From Streptomyces avermitilis MA-4680 = NBRC 14893 (lineage in GTDB: Bacteria > Actinomycetota > Actinomycetes > Streptomycetales > Streptomycetaceae), in contig NC_003155.5 in NCBI RefSeq assembly GCF_000009765.2, positions 5,828,001 to 5,892,000 on the forward strand: a stretch of DNA of 64,000 nt, given 5' to 3'. Shown here one piece after another: positions 7,211-15,660 of the stretch; within the stretch, counting starts at the first letter, position 1; each line of letters starts with the position of its first letter. Both the position numbers and the translations under genes were made by a program. The notes beneath the pieces were generated by a model, which did not search any database, was not told the DNA's origin, and saw only the letters and a list, made by a program, of their open reading frames with translations.

Positions 7211-8527
7211 ATGGCTTGTGTGAGCTATCCGTACGAAGCCCCAGTTTCGCAGACTCTTTTCGAGCGCGCGGCGGCCGTCACGCCCGGCGGCGTGAACTCT
7301 CCGGTGCGCGCCTTCCGCGCCGTGGGCGGTACGCCCCGGTTCATGGTGTCCGGTAACGGTCCATACCTGACCGATGCCGACGGCCGTACATATGTCGACC
7401 TTGTTTGTTCGTGGGGGCCGATGATCCTCGGCCATTCCCACCCCGAGGTCATCGCCGCCGTCCAGGAGGCCGTCGCGCGCGGCACCTCCTTCGGTACGCC
7501 CGGTGAGGGCGAGGTGGCGCTCGCCGAGGAGATCGTCGCCCGCGTCGAGCCTGTCGAGCAGGTGCGGCTCGTGTCCAGCGGGACCGAGGCGACCATGTCC
7601 GCCATCCGGCTCGCCCGCGGCTTCACCCGGCGGGCGAAGGTGATCAAGTTCGCCGGGTGCTACCACGGGCACGTCGACTCGCTCCTGGCCGCGGCCGGCA
7701 GCGGACTGGCGACGTTCGCGCTGCCCGACACCCCGGGCGTCACCGGCGCCCAGGCCGGCGACACCATCGTCCTCCCCTACAACGACCTCGATGCCGTGCG
7801 CGAGGCCTTCCGTGCCCACCCGGGCGAGATCGCCTGCGTCATCACCGAGGCCTCGCCCGGCAACATGGGCGTCGTCCCGCCGGCGCCCGGGTTCAACCAG
7901 GGGCTCAAGGACGCGTGCGCCGAGAACGGCGCGCTGTACATCTCCGACGAGGTCATGACCGGCTTCCGGACCAGCAAGGCCGGCTGGTACGGCGTCGACG
8001 GCGTCCGGCCCGACCTCATGACCTTCGGCAAGGTCATGGGCGGTGGCTTCCCCGCCGCCGCCTTCGGTGGCCGGCGGGACGTCATGGCGCACCTCGCGCC
8101 CGCCGGGCCCGTCTACCAGGCCGGCACCCTCTCCGGTAACCCCGTGGCGACCGCCGCCGGGCTCGCCCAGCTGCGACTCCTCGACGACGCGGCCTACGCG
8201 AAGGTCGACGCCGTGTCGGCCGAGATCCGTACGCTCGTCACGGACGCGCTCACCAAGGAAGGCGTCGCCCACCGGCTGCAGAACGCCTCCAACATGTTCT
8301 CCGTCTTCTTCACCGACCGACCCGTGAACAACTACGAGGACGCCAAGGGCCAGGAGTCCTTCCGGTTCACCGCGTTCTTCCACTCGCTGCTGGCGCAGGG
8401 CGTCTATCTGCCGCCGTCGTCCTTCGAGTCATGGTTCGTCTCCACCGCCCACGACGAGCAGGCCGTCCAGCGGATCGCCGACGCCCTGCCCGCCGCCGCC
8501 CGTGCCGCCGCGGAGGCCACCGCATGA
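7211..8527 (+). CDS. hemL: glutamate-1-semialdehyde 2,1-aminomutase
   Basis: 438 residues. A PLP-dependent class III aminotransferase-fold enzyme that converts glutamate-1-semialdehyde to 5-aminolevulinate, the committed precursor of heme and corrinoids. The N-terminal FERAAAVTPGGVNSPVRAF and the active-site segment FGKVMGGGFPAAAFGG (lysine bound to PLP) are diagnostic of HemL, as is YQAGTLSGNPVATAAG. ATG 7211 is used; the family more often starts at the GTG nine bases downstream (7220, VSYPYEAP). It overlaps the following phosphatase gene by ATGA. It begins a stretch rich in respiratory genes, supplying heme for the cytochromes matured by the genes at 10.7-15 kb. Confidence 0.96.
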   Translation: MACVSYPYEAPVSQTLFERAAAVTPGGVNSPVRAFRAVGGTPRFMVSGNGPYLTDADGRTYVDLVCSWGPMILGHSHPEVIAAVQEAVARGTSFGTPGEGEVALAEEIVARVEPVEQVRLVSSGTEATMSAIRLARGFTRRAKVIKFAGCYHGHVDSLLAAAGSGLATFALPDTPGVTGAQAGDTIVLPYNDLDAVREAFRAHPGEIACVITEASPGNMGVVPPAPGFNQGLKDACAENGALYISDEVMTGFRTSKAGWYGVDGVRPDLMTFGKVMGGGFPAAAFGGRRDVMAHLAPAGPVYQAGTLSGNPVATAAGLAQLRLLDDAAYAKVDAVSAEIRTLVTDALTKEGVAHRLQNASNMFSVFFTDRPVNNYEDAKGQESFRFTAFFHSLLAQGVYLPPSSFESWFVSTAHDEQAVQRIADALPAAARAAAEATA

Positions 8528-9216
8528 GCATCCCCTCGTCCGACCAGGACATCACCGTCGTCCACGTCATGCGGCACGGCGAAGTCGCCAACCCGGACGG
8601 GGTCCTGTACGGGCGCCTGGCCGGCTACCACCTCTCCGAGCTCGGGCGGCAGATGGCCGACCGGGTCGCCGAGCACCTCGCCTCACGTGACGTGACCCAC
8701 GTCGTGGCGTCCCCGCTGGAGCGGGCGCAGGAGACGGCCACCCCGATCGCCAAGGCGCACGGTCTCGACCTCGCCGTCGACGAGCGGCTGATCGAGGCGG
8801 AGAACGTGTTCCAGGGCAAGACCTTCGGCGTGGGCGACGGCGCGCTGCGGCGGCCCGAGAACTGGAAGCACCTCACCAACCCCTTCAAGCCGTCCTGGGG
8901 CGAGCCGTACGTGGAACAGGTCGTACGGATGATGGGGGCGCTGGACGCGGCCAAGGACGCCGCCCGCGGTCATGAGGCCGTGTGCGTCAGCCATCAGCTG
9001 CCGATCTGGACCCTGCGCAGCTTCGTGGAGAAGCGGCGGCTGTGGCACGACCCGCGCAAGCGGCAGTGCACGCTGGCGTCGCTGACGACCTTCACGTACC
9101 AGGGCGACAGGATCGTGTCCGTCGGCTACAGCGAGCCCGCCCGGGAACTCGTACCGGCTCATCTCCTCGCGGGCGCCAAGCCGGTGAAGGGGAAGGACAA
9201 GGCGTTCGGGGCGTGA
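8524..9216 (+). CDS. histidine phosphatase (phosphoglycerate mutase-like)
   Basis: 230 residues. The catalytic RHG motif (residues 17-19, in VMRHGEVANPDG) and a second histidine near VCVSHQLPIW place it in the histidine phosphatase superfamily, which works through a phosphohistidine intermediate. The motif LYGRLAGYHLSELGRQMADRVAEHL is shared with GpmB- and CobC-like broad-specificity phosphatases; the sequence cannot tell a metabolic mutase from a phosphatase. The start overlaps the hemL stop by 4 bp, so the two are translationally coupled, which suggests a housekeeping role in tetrapyrrole or general metabolism. The substrate is unknown. Confidence 0.88.
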   Translation: MSIPSSDQDITVVHVMRHGEVANPDGVLYGRLAGYHLSELGRQMADRVAEHLASRDVTHVVASPLERAQETATPIAKAHGLDLAVDERLIEAENVFQGKTFGVGDGALRRPENWKHLTNPFKPSWGEPYVEQVVRMMGALDAAKDAARGHEAVCVSHQLPIWTLRSFVEKRRLWHDPRKRQCTLASLTTFTYQGDRIVSVGYSEPARELVPAHLLAGAKPVKGKDKAFGA

Positions 9217-9338
9217 TAACACGTACGTCCCGCATCAAGGCGTACGCCTCGCCATAAGACGTATTCAGTCACGGCATCCACACTCATCTTCACAAAAACA
9301 CGTAAATATAAGTGCGATTGACGGAACCCCCGTCTTCG

Positions 9339-9376
9339 TCGCGCCCTCTCAACGAGTGACCACCGAGAGGGCGCGA
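9339..9376 (+). promoter_or_regulatory. 12-bp perfect hairpin in the 5' leader
   Basis: TCGCGCCCTCTC (9339-9350) and GAGAGGGCGCGA (9365-9376) pair perfectly with a 14-nt loop, ending 15 bp before the ATG at 9392. It could act as an attenuator, an mRNA-stability element or an operator. The AT-rich stretch at about 9280-9325 upstream looks like the promoter. Confidence 0.55.
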
Positions 9377-9391
9377 TGAGATGGGGACGCA

Positions 9392-10669
9392 ATGCGGGAC
9401 ATCAGCCGGCGGGGACTGATCGGGCTCGGAGCGGGGGCCGCCGCGGCGATGGGACTGGCTGCCTGCGGTACCCAGGAGCAGGACGGCGGGAGCCACTCCG
9501 GCGGTTCCGGCAAGGGGAAGCCGGGTAAGCCCGAACACACCGCACGTCCCCTCGGTGACGGTTCCACCTCGAACACCGGCAAGCAGCCGCGCCAGCCGGG
9601 AAAGCCGGTTCCGCTGGAGCCCGGCCAGACCCCGCCGCAGTTCGTGATCTTTTCCTGGGACGGCGCCGGAGAAGTCGGCAATGGTCTGTTCCCGCGTTTT
9701 CTGGAGCTTGCGAAGGAACACGACGCGCATATGACGTTCTTCCTCTCGGGGATCTATCTCCTCCCCGAGTCGAAAAAGCGCCTCTATCGTCCGCCGAACA
9801 ATGCGCCGGGCGCCTCCGACATCGGTTATCTGACGGACGACCACATCAAGGCGACCCTGAAGAACGTCCGCCAGGCCTGGCTCGACGGCCACGAGATCGG
9901 CACGCACTTCAACGGCCACTTCTGCTCCGGCTACGGCACGGTCGCCAACTGGACGCCCAAGCAGTGGCGCAGCGAGATCGACCAGGCGAAGTCGTTCGTG
10001 AAGGAGTGGCGCACCAACACCGGGTGGACCGACCTGGCGCCGCTCCCGTTCGACTACGACAAGGAGCTGATCGGCGGCCGTACGCCCTGTCTCCTCGGCC
10101 AGAACAACCTGCTGCCGACCGCCCGCGACCTGGGCTGGCGCTACGACGCGTCCTCGCCCGGCGGCCGTCAGCGCTGGCCGGAGAAGAAGGCGGGCGTGTG
10201 GGACCTGCCGCTTCAGGCGATCCCGTTCCCCGGGCACACCTTCGAGGTGCTCTCGATGGACTACAACATCCTCGCCAACCAGTCGATCAACTCGACCAAG
10301 GCGCCGTCCTACAACTACCCGGGCTGGCGCACCCAGGCGACCAACTCCTACATAGCCGGATTCAAGCGGGCATACGAGACAAACCGCGCACCCTTCTTCA
10401 TAGGCAACCACTTCGAGGAGTGGAACGGCGGCATCTACATGGACGCCGTCGAGCGGGCCTTCAAATACATCGCGCGGGAGAAGGAGAAGGGCGGCGACGT
10501 ACGCCTCGTCTCCTTCCGGCAGTTCGTGGACTGGATGGACGTACAGCCGCCCGAGGTGCTGGCCAAGCTCCGGTCCCTGGACGTGGGGCAGCAACCGGCC
10601 GGTGGCTGGAAGGCGTTCCTCGGCGAGGCCGGCAAGGGCTCTTCCGCGGGGGCCGGAAACGCCGCCTGA
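9392..10669 (+). CDS. Tat-type lipoprotein with polysaccharide-deacetylase-like (NodB) fold
   Basis: 425 residues. The N-terminus carries a twin-arginine motif (SRRGLIG, residues 5-11) followed by a hydrophobic stretch and a lipobox with Cys25 (GLAAC), so the protein should be folded in the cytoplasm, exported by Tat and lipidated outside. After a Gly/Lys/Pro-rich linker comes a NodB-like domain: FSWDGAGE (D90 at the place of the first catalytic Asp) and HEIGTHFNGH (167-176), which resembles the H-x3-H metal site. The usual TFDDG is altered, so activity may differ from chitin or peptidoglycan deacetylases. It is likely a cell-surface glycan-modifying lipoprotein. Confidence 0.85.
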   Translation: MRDISRRGLIGLGAGAAAAMGLAACGTQEQDGGSHSGGSGKGKPGKPEHTARPLGDGSTSNTGKQPRQPGKPVPLEPGQTPPQFVIFSWDGAGEVGNGLFPRFLELAKEHDAHMTFFLSGIYLLPESKKRLYRPPNNAPGASDIGYLTDDHIKATLKNVRQAWLDGHEIGTHFNGHFCSGYGTVANWTPKQWRSEIDQAKSFVKEWRTNTGWTDLAPLPFDYDKELIGGRTPCLLGQNNLLPTARDLGWRYDASSPGGRQRWPEKKAGVWDLPLQAIPFPGHTFEVLSMDYNILANQSINSTKAPSYNYPGWRTQATNSYIAGFKRAYETNRAPFFIGNHFEEWNGGIYMDAVERAFKYIAREKEKGGDVRLVSFRQFVDWMDVQPPEVLAKLRSLDVGQQPAGGWKAFLGEAGKGSSAGAGNAA

Positions 10670-10671
10670 AA

Positions 10672-10689
10672 TGCGGGTTTCCGCCCGCA
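10672..10689 (+). terminator. short terminator-like hairpin
   Basis: TGCGGG (10672-10677) pairs with CCCGCA (10684-10689) across a 6-nt loop, starting 2 bp after the lipoprotein stop codon. Confidence 0.45.
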
Positions 10690-10719
10690 AGGGGGGTGGG
10701 CAAGATCCCCGGAACGGAC

Positions 10720-10737
10720 ATGCGAAACTTTTCACAT
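10720..10737 (+). promoter_or_regulatory. possible Rex operator overlapping the cytochrome c maturation start
   Basis: ATGCGAAACTTTTCACAT matches the Streptomyces Rex consensus TTGTGAA-N4-TTCACAA at 11 of 14 informative positions, with the right arm near-perfect. It covers the first two bases of the ATG at 10736. The call is by motif comparison only and is weaker than the nuo site. Confidence 0.4.
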
Positions 10738-11368
10738 GAGTGCCGCCTGCCGCGTCCACCAGCGCCTGAACCGCACGAACCGCACCCGTAGCCGCGCCGC
10801 CCTGCTGAGCGCGGGGGCGGCCGTCGCCGCCCTCGTCCTGTCCGCGTGCAGTTCCGGGGGCACGCACGGGGGAGGGGGCGACACCAACTTCGTCGCCGGC
10901 AAGGACGGCATCTCCACCGTCGCCAAGGGCAGCCGGGTCGACGCCCCCGACCTGTCCGGCAAGACGGTCGACGGCAAGCAGCTCGACGTCGCCGACTACA
11001 AGGGCAAGGTCGTCGTCCTCAACGTGTGGGGCTCCTGGTGCCCGCCGTGCCGGGCCGAGGCGCCGAACTTCGTCAAGGTCGCCAAGGACACCGCGGCGCA
11101 GGGCGTGCAGTTCGTCGGCCTCAACACCCGTGACCCCGGCACCGCTCCGGCCAAGGCGTTCGAGAAGGAGCAGGGGATCACGTACCCCAGCCTGTACGAT
11201 CCGACGGGCAAGCTGATGCTCCGCTTCAAGAAGGGCACGCTCAACCCGCAGACGATCCCCTCCACGCTCGTCATCGACCGGGACGGGAAGATCGCGGCCC
11301 GGACGCTCCAGGCTCTCACCGAAGAGAAGCTGCGCGAGATGCTCGATCCGATCCTCGCGGAGAAGTGA
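10736..11368 (+). CDS. thioredoxin-like lipoprotein, ResA/TlpA type
   Basis: 210 residues. A basic N-terminus, a hydrophobic stretch and the lipobox LSAC (Cys38) indicate an exported lipoprotein. The thioredoxin domain (about residues 65-205) holds the redox motif WCPPC (101-105) and the cis-proline segment QTIPSTLVID. ResA-type proteins reduce the heme-binding cysteines of apocytochrome c outside the membrane, with electrons from CcdA. The next three genes are exactly CcdA, ResB and CcsB, so this is the first gene of a system II cytochrome c maturation operon. The start overlaps a Rex-like motif, hinting at redox control. Confidence 0.92.
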   Translation: MSAACRVHQRLNRTNRTRSRAALLSAGAAVAALVLSACSSGGTHGGGGDTNFVAGKDGISTVAKGSRVDAPDLSGKTVDGKQLDVADYKGKVVVLNVWGSWCPPCRAEAPNFVKVAKDTAAQGVQFVGLNTRDPGTAPAKAFEKEQGITYPSLYDPTGKLMLRFKKGTLNPQTIPSTLVIDRDGKIAARTLQALTEEKLREMLDPILAEK

Positions 11369-11374
11369 CCCGAC

Positions 11375-12157
11375 GTGTCCCTTCTCGTCGCGTCCACGGA
11401 CCTCGCCGCGGTGGCCGACAAGAACGCCACGGTCTACAGCGGGGCCCTGCTGCTCGCTCTGCCGGTCGCCGTGCTCGGCGGCCTCGTCTCCTTCTTCTCG
11501 CCGTGCGTGCTGCCGCTCGTACCCGGCTATCTGTCGTACGTCACCGGGGTCACCGGTACCGATCTGGCGGAGGCCAGACGGGGGCGGATGGTCGCGGGCG
11601 CCAGCCTGTTCGTGCTCGGGTTCACCGCCGTGTTCGTCTCCGGCGGGGCGCTGTTCGGGTACTTCGGGACGACCCTGCACGAGTACCAGGACACGCTCAG
11701 CAAGGTCCTCGGCGTGCTGATGATCGCGATGGGCGTGTTCTTCATGGGGCTGATGCCCTGGCTCACGCAGCGCGAGTTCCGCTTCCACAAGCGGCCGGTG
11801 ACCGGCCTGGTGGGCGCCCCCGTTCTCGGCGCGCTCTTCGGCATCGGCTGGACGCCGTGCCTGGGCCCGACACTCACCTCCGTCATCTCTCTCTCCATGG
11901 AGCAGGCGAGCGCGGGCCGCGGGGCCATACTGACCGTCGCGTACTGCGTCGGTCTGGGCGTGCCCTTCGTCTTCGCCGCCGTCGCCTTCCGCAAGGCGCT
12001 CGGTGCCTTCGACTGGGTCAAGCGCCACTACGCGTGGGTGATGCGCATCGGCGGCGGCATGATGATCGTGACCGGCCTGCTGCTGCTGACGGGTGCGTGG
12101 GACAGCATCGTGCAGCAGATGCAGACCTGGTCCGACGGCTTCACGGTAGGGATCTGA
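11375..12157 (+). CDS. ccdA: cytochrome c biogenesis protein CcdA
   Basis: 260 residues with six predicted membrane helices. The two conserved cysteines occur in FSPCVLPLVPGY (Cys44) and GWTPCLGPT (Cys162), as in CcdA/DsbD proteins, which pass electrons from cytosolic thioredoxin to an extracytoplasmic thioredoxin-like protein. GTG 11375 lies 6 bp after the upstream thioredoxin stop. In system II it keeps ResA reduced so that heme can be attached to apocytochrome c. It forms one operon with its neighbours, all with gaps under 10 bp or overlaps. Confidence 0.94.
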   Translation: MSLLVASTDLAAVADKNATVYSGALLLALPVAVLGGLVSFFSPCVLPLVPGYLSYVTGVTGTDLAEARRGRMVAGASLFVLGFTAVFVSGGALFGYFGTTLHEYQDTLSKVLGVLMIAMGVFFMGLMPWLTQREFRFHKRPVTGLVGAPVLGALFGIGWTPCLGPTLTSVISLSMEQASAGRGAILTVAYCVGLGVPFVFAAVAFRKALGAFDWVKRHYAWVMRIGGGMMIVTGLLLLTGAWDSIVQQMQTWSDGFTVGI

Positions 12158-12160
12158 TCC

Positions 12161-13948
12161 ATGAGCACCACTGACACCGGCAAGACGACGGATCCGGCCG
12201 CCGCCGGGCAGCCCGTCGACGGAGGAGCCGACGGCGATCTCGGCGAAGCCGGATCCCAGCTGTCCACCGCCCCGGTGGAGACGGCCATGCCCGGCTCCTT
12301 CGGGGGGCCCCGCGCACCCGGTGCCATCGGATGGCTCGCCTGGACCCTTCGCGAGGTCATCGGCTGGTCCCGCTGGTTCTGGCGGCAGCTGACCTCCATG
12401 CGGGTCGCGCTGATCCTGCTCTTCCTGCTGTCGCTGGGCGCGATCCCCGGGTCGCTGATCCCGCAGTCCGGGACCGACGCGGCGAAGGTGCAGGAGTTCA
12501 AGGACGCGCACACCACGCTGGGCCCGGTCTACGACAGGCTCGGACTGTTCCACGTCTACAGCTCGGTGTGGTTCTCGGCGATCTACATCCTCCTGTTCGT
12601 CTCGCTCATCGGCTGCATCGTGCCGCGGACCTGGCAGTTCGTGGGGCAGTTGCGCGGCCGTCCGCCGGGCGCGCCGAAGCGGCTGAACCGGCTGCCCGCG
12701 TACGCGACCTGGCGCACCGGGGCCGAGCCGGAGCAGGTCCGTGAGGTGGCGCTCAAGGTGCTCGAGCGGCGCCGGTTCCGGGCGCATGCCGCCGGGGACG
12801 CCGTAGCCGCCGAGAAGGGCTATCTGCGCGAGACCGGCAACCTGCTCTTCCACATCGCGCTGATCGTGATGCTGGTCGCCTTCGCCTGGGGCCAGCTCTT
12901 CAAGTCCGAGGGCAACAAGCTGATCGTCGAGGGCGGCGGCTTCTCCAACACGCTGGCGCTGTACGACGACTTCAAGTCCGGCAGCCTCTTCAGCACCGAC
13001 GACCTCACGCCGTTCAGCTTCGACCTGAAGAACTTCACCGGCACCTACGAGCTGACGGGCCCCAACAAGGGCACCCCGCGCACGTACCAGGCGGACGTCA
13101 CCTACAGCGTGGGCGCCTACGGCAAGGAGAAGAAGACCACCGTCAAGGTCAACGAGCCGCTGGAGATCGGCGACTCGAAGGTCTACCTCACCGCCCACGG
13201 CTACGCGCCCGTCGTCACCGTCCGGGACGGCAAGGGCAACGTCGTCCTCCATGACGCCGTGCCGATGCTGCCGCTCGACTCGAACGTCACCTCGCAGGGC
13301 GCGATCAAGGTCATGGACGGCTACCGGAACGCGCGGGGCGTCAAGGAGCAGCTCGGCTTCGCGGCCTTCTTCGTGCCGTCCTTCGCGGGTGACGGCAACG
13401 GCACGATGTTCTCCCAGTTCCCCGCGCTGCTCAATCCGCGGCTCGCGGTGTCCGCGTACCACGGCAGCCTGGGCGTCGACGCGGGCATCCCGCAGAACGT
13501 GTACCAGCTCGACACCTCCCGGCTGAAGCAGTTCAAGACCGCCAAGGGCGCCATCCTCAAGCAGCGGCTGAAGCCCGGTCAGACCATGAAGCTGCCGAAC
13601 GGCGCCGGCTCGATCACCTTCGAGAAGGACGTCAAGGAGTGGGCGAACTTCCAGGTCACGCAGCAGCCCGGCAGCGACTGGGCACTGGCCGGAGCCTTCG
13701 GCGCGATCCTCGGTCTCGCCGGGTCGCTCTTCATCCAGCGCCGCCGCGTCTGGGTGCGGGCCACCACGGGCGCCGACGGTGTCACCGTCGTCGAGATGGC
13801 CGGCCTGGGCCGCAGCGAGTCCGCGAAGCTCCCCGAGGAACTCGGCGACCTGGCCGCGCTCGTGCACGAGCAGGCGCCCACCAAGACCGACGAACCCGAC
13901 CCCGCCGTCGCACCCCCCGTACCTGCCGAAGGGGCTGAGAAGCAGTGA
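12161..13948 (+). CDS. resB: cytochrome c biogenesis protein ResB (Ccs1)
   Basis: 595 residues. After a hydrophilic N-terminus of about 70 residues there are three membrane helices before a large extracytoplasmic domain and a fourth helix near residues 505-525, the ResB/Ccs1 layout. MRVALILLFLLSLGAIPGSLIPQ and GNLLFHIALIVMLVAFAWGQLF are family-typical. ResB and CcsB together form the heme-delivery and cytochrome c synthetase complex of system II in the cell membrane. It follows ccdA by 3 bp and overlaps the next gene by GTGA, so the stoichiometry is probably set by coupled translation. Confidence 0.94.
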   Translation: MSTTDTGKTTDPAAAGQPVDGGADGDLGEAGSQLSTAPVETAMPGSFGGPRAPGAIGWLAWTLREVIGWSRWFWRQLTSMRVALILLFLLSLGAIPGSLIPQSGTDAAKVQEFKDAHTTLGPVYDRLGLFHVYSSVWFSAIYILLFVSLIGCIVPRTWQFVGQLRGRPPGAPKRLNRLPAYATWRTGAEPEQVREVALKVLERRRFRAHAAGDAVAAEKGYLRETGNLLFHIALIVMLVAFAWGQLFKSEGNKLIVEGGGFSNTLALYDDFKSGSLFSTDDLTPFSFDLKNFTGTYELTGPNKGTPRTYQADVTYSVGAYGKEKKTTVKVNEPLEIGDSKVYLTAHGYAPVVTVRDGKGNVVLHDAVPMLPLDSNVTSQGAIKVMDGYRNARGVKEQLGFAAFFVPSFAGDGNGTMFSQFPALLNPRLAVSAYHGSLGVDAGIPQNVYQLDTSRLKQFKTAKGAILKQRLKPGQTMKLPNGAGSITFEKDVKEWANFQVTQQPGSDWALAGAFGAILGLAGSLFIQRRRVWVRATTGADGVTVVEMAGLGRSESAKLPEELGDLAALVHEQAPTKTDEPDPAVAPPVPAEGAEKQ

Positions 13949-15021
13949 CTCTCGCCACCGCAACCAACGAACACCTCGCCAACATCAGCAACACGCTGAT
14001 CTACTCCGCGATGGCCGTCTACACCCTGGCCTTCTTCGCGTACATCGCCGAGTGGCTCTTCGGCAGCCGCAGCAAGGTCGGCCGCACGGCCGCCGCGCTC
14101 ACCCACAAGACCGCGGCGAAGGCGCCCGCGGTCACCGTGAAGTCGGCGGGCGGCACCGCCGTCCTGGACCGGCCGCAGGTCGTCACCCGGTCCGCGCCCG
14201 GCGCCCGTGACGTGCCCGACGGGCCCGGCGCGCACGGTGGGGACGAACAGGGCGACCTCTACGGCCGTATCGCCGTGTCCCTCACCGTGCTCGCCTTCGC
14301 CGTCGAGGCGGCGGGTGTGGTCGCCCGCGCCCTGTCGGTGCAGCGTGCGCCGTGGGGCAACATGTACGAGTTCAACATCACCTTCTCCACCGTCGCCGTC
14401 GGGGTGTACCTCGCGCTGCTCGCGCTGAAGAAGAACATCCGCTGGCTCGGCCTCCCCCTGGTCACCACGGTCCTCCTCGACCTCGGGCTCGCCGTCACCG
14501 TCCTGTACACCGCCAGCGACCAGTTGGTTCCCGCACTCCACTCGTACTGGCTGTACATCCACGTCTCGACCGCGATCCTCTGCGGCGCCGTCTTCTACGT
14601 GGGCGCGGTCGGCGCGCTGCTCTACCTGTTCAAGGACTCGTACGAGAACAAGCTCGCGACCGGCGGGCAGCCCGGCCGTTTCGCGACCTCCGTCATGGAG
14701 CGGCTGCCCGCCTCGGCCTCCCTCGACAAGTTCTCCTACCGCGTGAACGCCGCCGTCTTCCCGCTGTGGACCTTCACGATCATCGCGGGCGCGATCTGGG
14801 CGGGCGACGCCTGGGGCCGCTACTGGGGCTGGGACCCCAAGGAGACCTGGGCGTTCATCACCTGGGTCGCCTACGCCTGCTACCTGCACGCCCGGGCCAC
14901 GGCCGGCTGGAAGGGCCGCAAGGCCGCGTACATCGCGCTCATCGCGTTCGCCTGCTGGCTGTTCAACTACTACGGCGTCAACATCTTCGTCTCCGGCAAG
15001 CACTCGTACGCCGGGGTCTGA
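13945..15021 (+). CDS. ccsB: cytochrome c synthetase subunit CcsB/CcsA
   Basis: 358 residues and about eight membrane helices. The tryptophan-rich signature WGWDPKETW (294-302) binds heme in the CcsA/CcmC/CcmF superfamily, and histidines such as H199, H206 and H315 are candidate heme ligands. Residues 41-100 form a hydrophilic loop longer than in many homologues. The gene starts at GTG 13945, overlapping the ResB stop, and is the last gene of the operon, followed 20 bp later by a strong hairpin terminator. It is expected to act with ResB to attach heme covalently to exported apocytochromes. Confidence 0.95.
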   Translation: MTLATATNEHLANISNTLIYSAMAVYTLAFFAYIAEWLFGSRSKVGRTAAALTHKTAAKAPAVTVKSAGGTAVLDRPQVVTRSAPGARDVPDGPGAHGGDEQGDLYGRIAVSLTVLAFAVEAAGVVARALSVQRAPWGNMYEFNITFSTVAVGVYLALLALKKNIRWLGLPLVTTVLLDLGLAVTVLYTASDQLVPALHSYWLYIHVSTAILCGAVFYVGAVGALLYLFKDSYENKLATGGQPGRFATSVMERLPASASLDKFSYRVNAAVFPLWTFTIIAGAIWAGDAWGRYWGWDPKETWAFITWVAYACYLHARATAGWKGRKAAYIALIAFACWLFNYYGVNIFVSGKHSYAGV

Positions 15022-15042
15022 CAGAACTCCGACTGAACAAAG

Positions 15043-15068
15043 CGGCCCGCCCCCCGAGGGGCGGGCCG
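15043..15068 (+). terminator. strong terminator after the cytochrome c maturation operon
   Basis: A perfect 11-bp stem, CGGCCCGCCCC (15043-15053) with GGGGCGGGCCG (15058-15068), closes a 4-nt loop and is followed by TTCGGGTTGT. Confidence 0.85.
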
Positions 15069-15151
15069 TTCGGGTTGTCCGGGGGGCCGGGGGCCGCAGG
15101 TCAGCGCCCTTCACGCGTGCGGAAGCCCGGTTCGCGGGCCACGCTGGTGTC

Positions 15152-15637
15152 ATGACCCATCCCCTCGATCCCCTCGATCCCCGCGATCCCCGCGATCCCG
15201 CTCATCCCGCTGGTCCTACCGGTCCCATTGGTCCCATCGGCTCCATCGGTGCCATCGAGAAGGGGCCCGTCGAGACCCGGGGGAACGCGTACGTACGGCA
15301 CTACCGGCTAAGTTTTCCCCAGCCTGTGGACAAAGTCTGGGCGACGGTGGCGACCTCCGAGGGGCTGCGGGCGTGGCTGGCCGTCGCCGAGCCGTTCGAG
15401 CCGCGGCTCGGCGGTGCGGTCGGGCTCCAGGGCGAGGGCCGGATCACCGCCTGGGACGTCGAGCGGGTCGCCGAGTACACGGTGCAGGGGCGGGGCCGGG
15501 TCCGCTTCCACCTGGAACCCGCACACCCCACCGGCACGACGGTCCGCTTCACCCACGAGTCCGACGAGGCCACGGACCCCGGCTGGCACGCCCGCTTCGA
15601 GCGGCTGGTCCGGGCGGTCGCGGACCAAGGCCGGTAA
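15152..15637 (+). CDS. SRPBCC (AHSA1/START-like) protein with a repetitive N-terminus
   Basis: 161 residues. From about residue 45 it follows the SRPBCC/AHSA1 pattern: HYRLSFPQPVDKVWATVATSEGLRAWLA, a beta-rich middle and the end motif GWHARFERLV. These small cytosolic proteins form a deep hydrophobic pocket that binds lipids or polyketide-like ligands; the substrate is unknown. The first 35 residues are low complexity, a DP-repeat then GP-x triplets, unlike a normal SRPBCC start, and could be a slip-expanded leader. An alternative start downstream (GTG in EKGPVETRG) would remove it. The gene stands alone between the ccs terminator and a convergent pair. Confidence 0.82.
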   Translation: MTHPLDPLDPRDPRDPAHPAGPTGPIGPIGSIGAIEKGPVETRGNAYVRHYRLSFPQPVDKVWATVATSEGLRAWLAVAEPFEPRLGGAVGLQGEGRITAWDVERVAEYTVQGRGRVRFHLEPAHPTGTTVRFTHESDEATDPGWHARFERLVRAVADQGR

Positions 15638-15660
15638 GGCAGGGTCCGTAGGCCGGGCTC

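Noticed and set aside
9290..13963. Very long open frame on the minus strand (over 1500 codons)
   Set aside because: It runs antisense through the lipoprotein, thioredoxin, CcdA and ResB genes; its protein is an Arg/Gly/Leu-rich mirror of GC-rich coding DNA with no domain, while the plus-strand genes have clear motifs.
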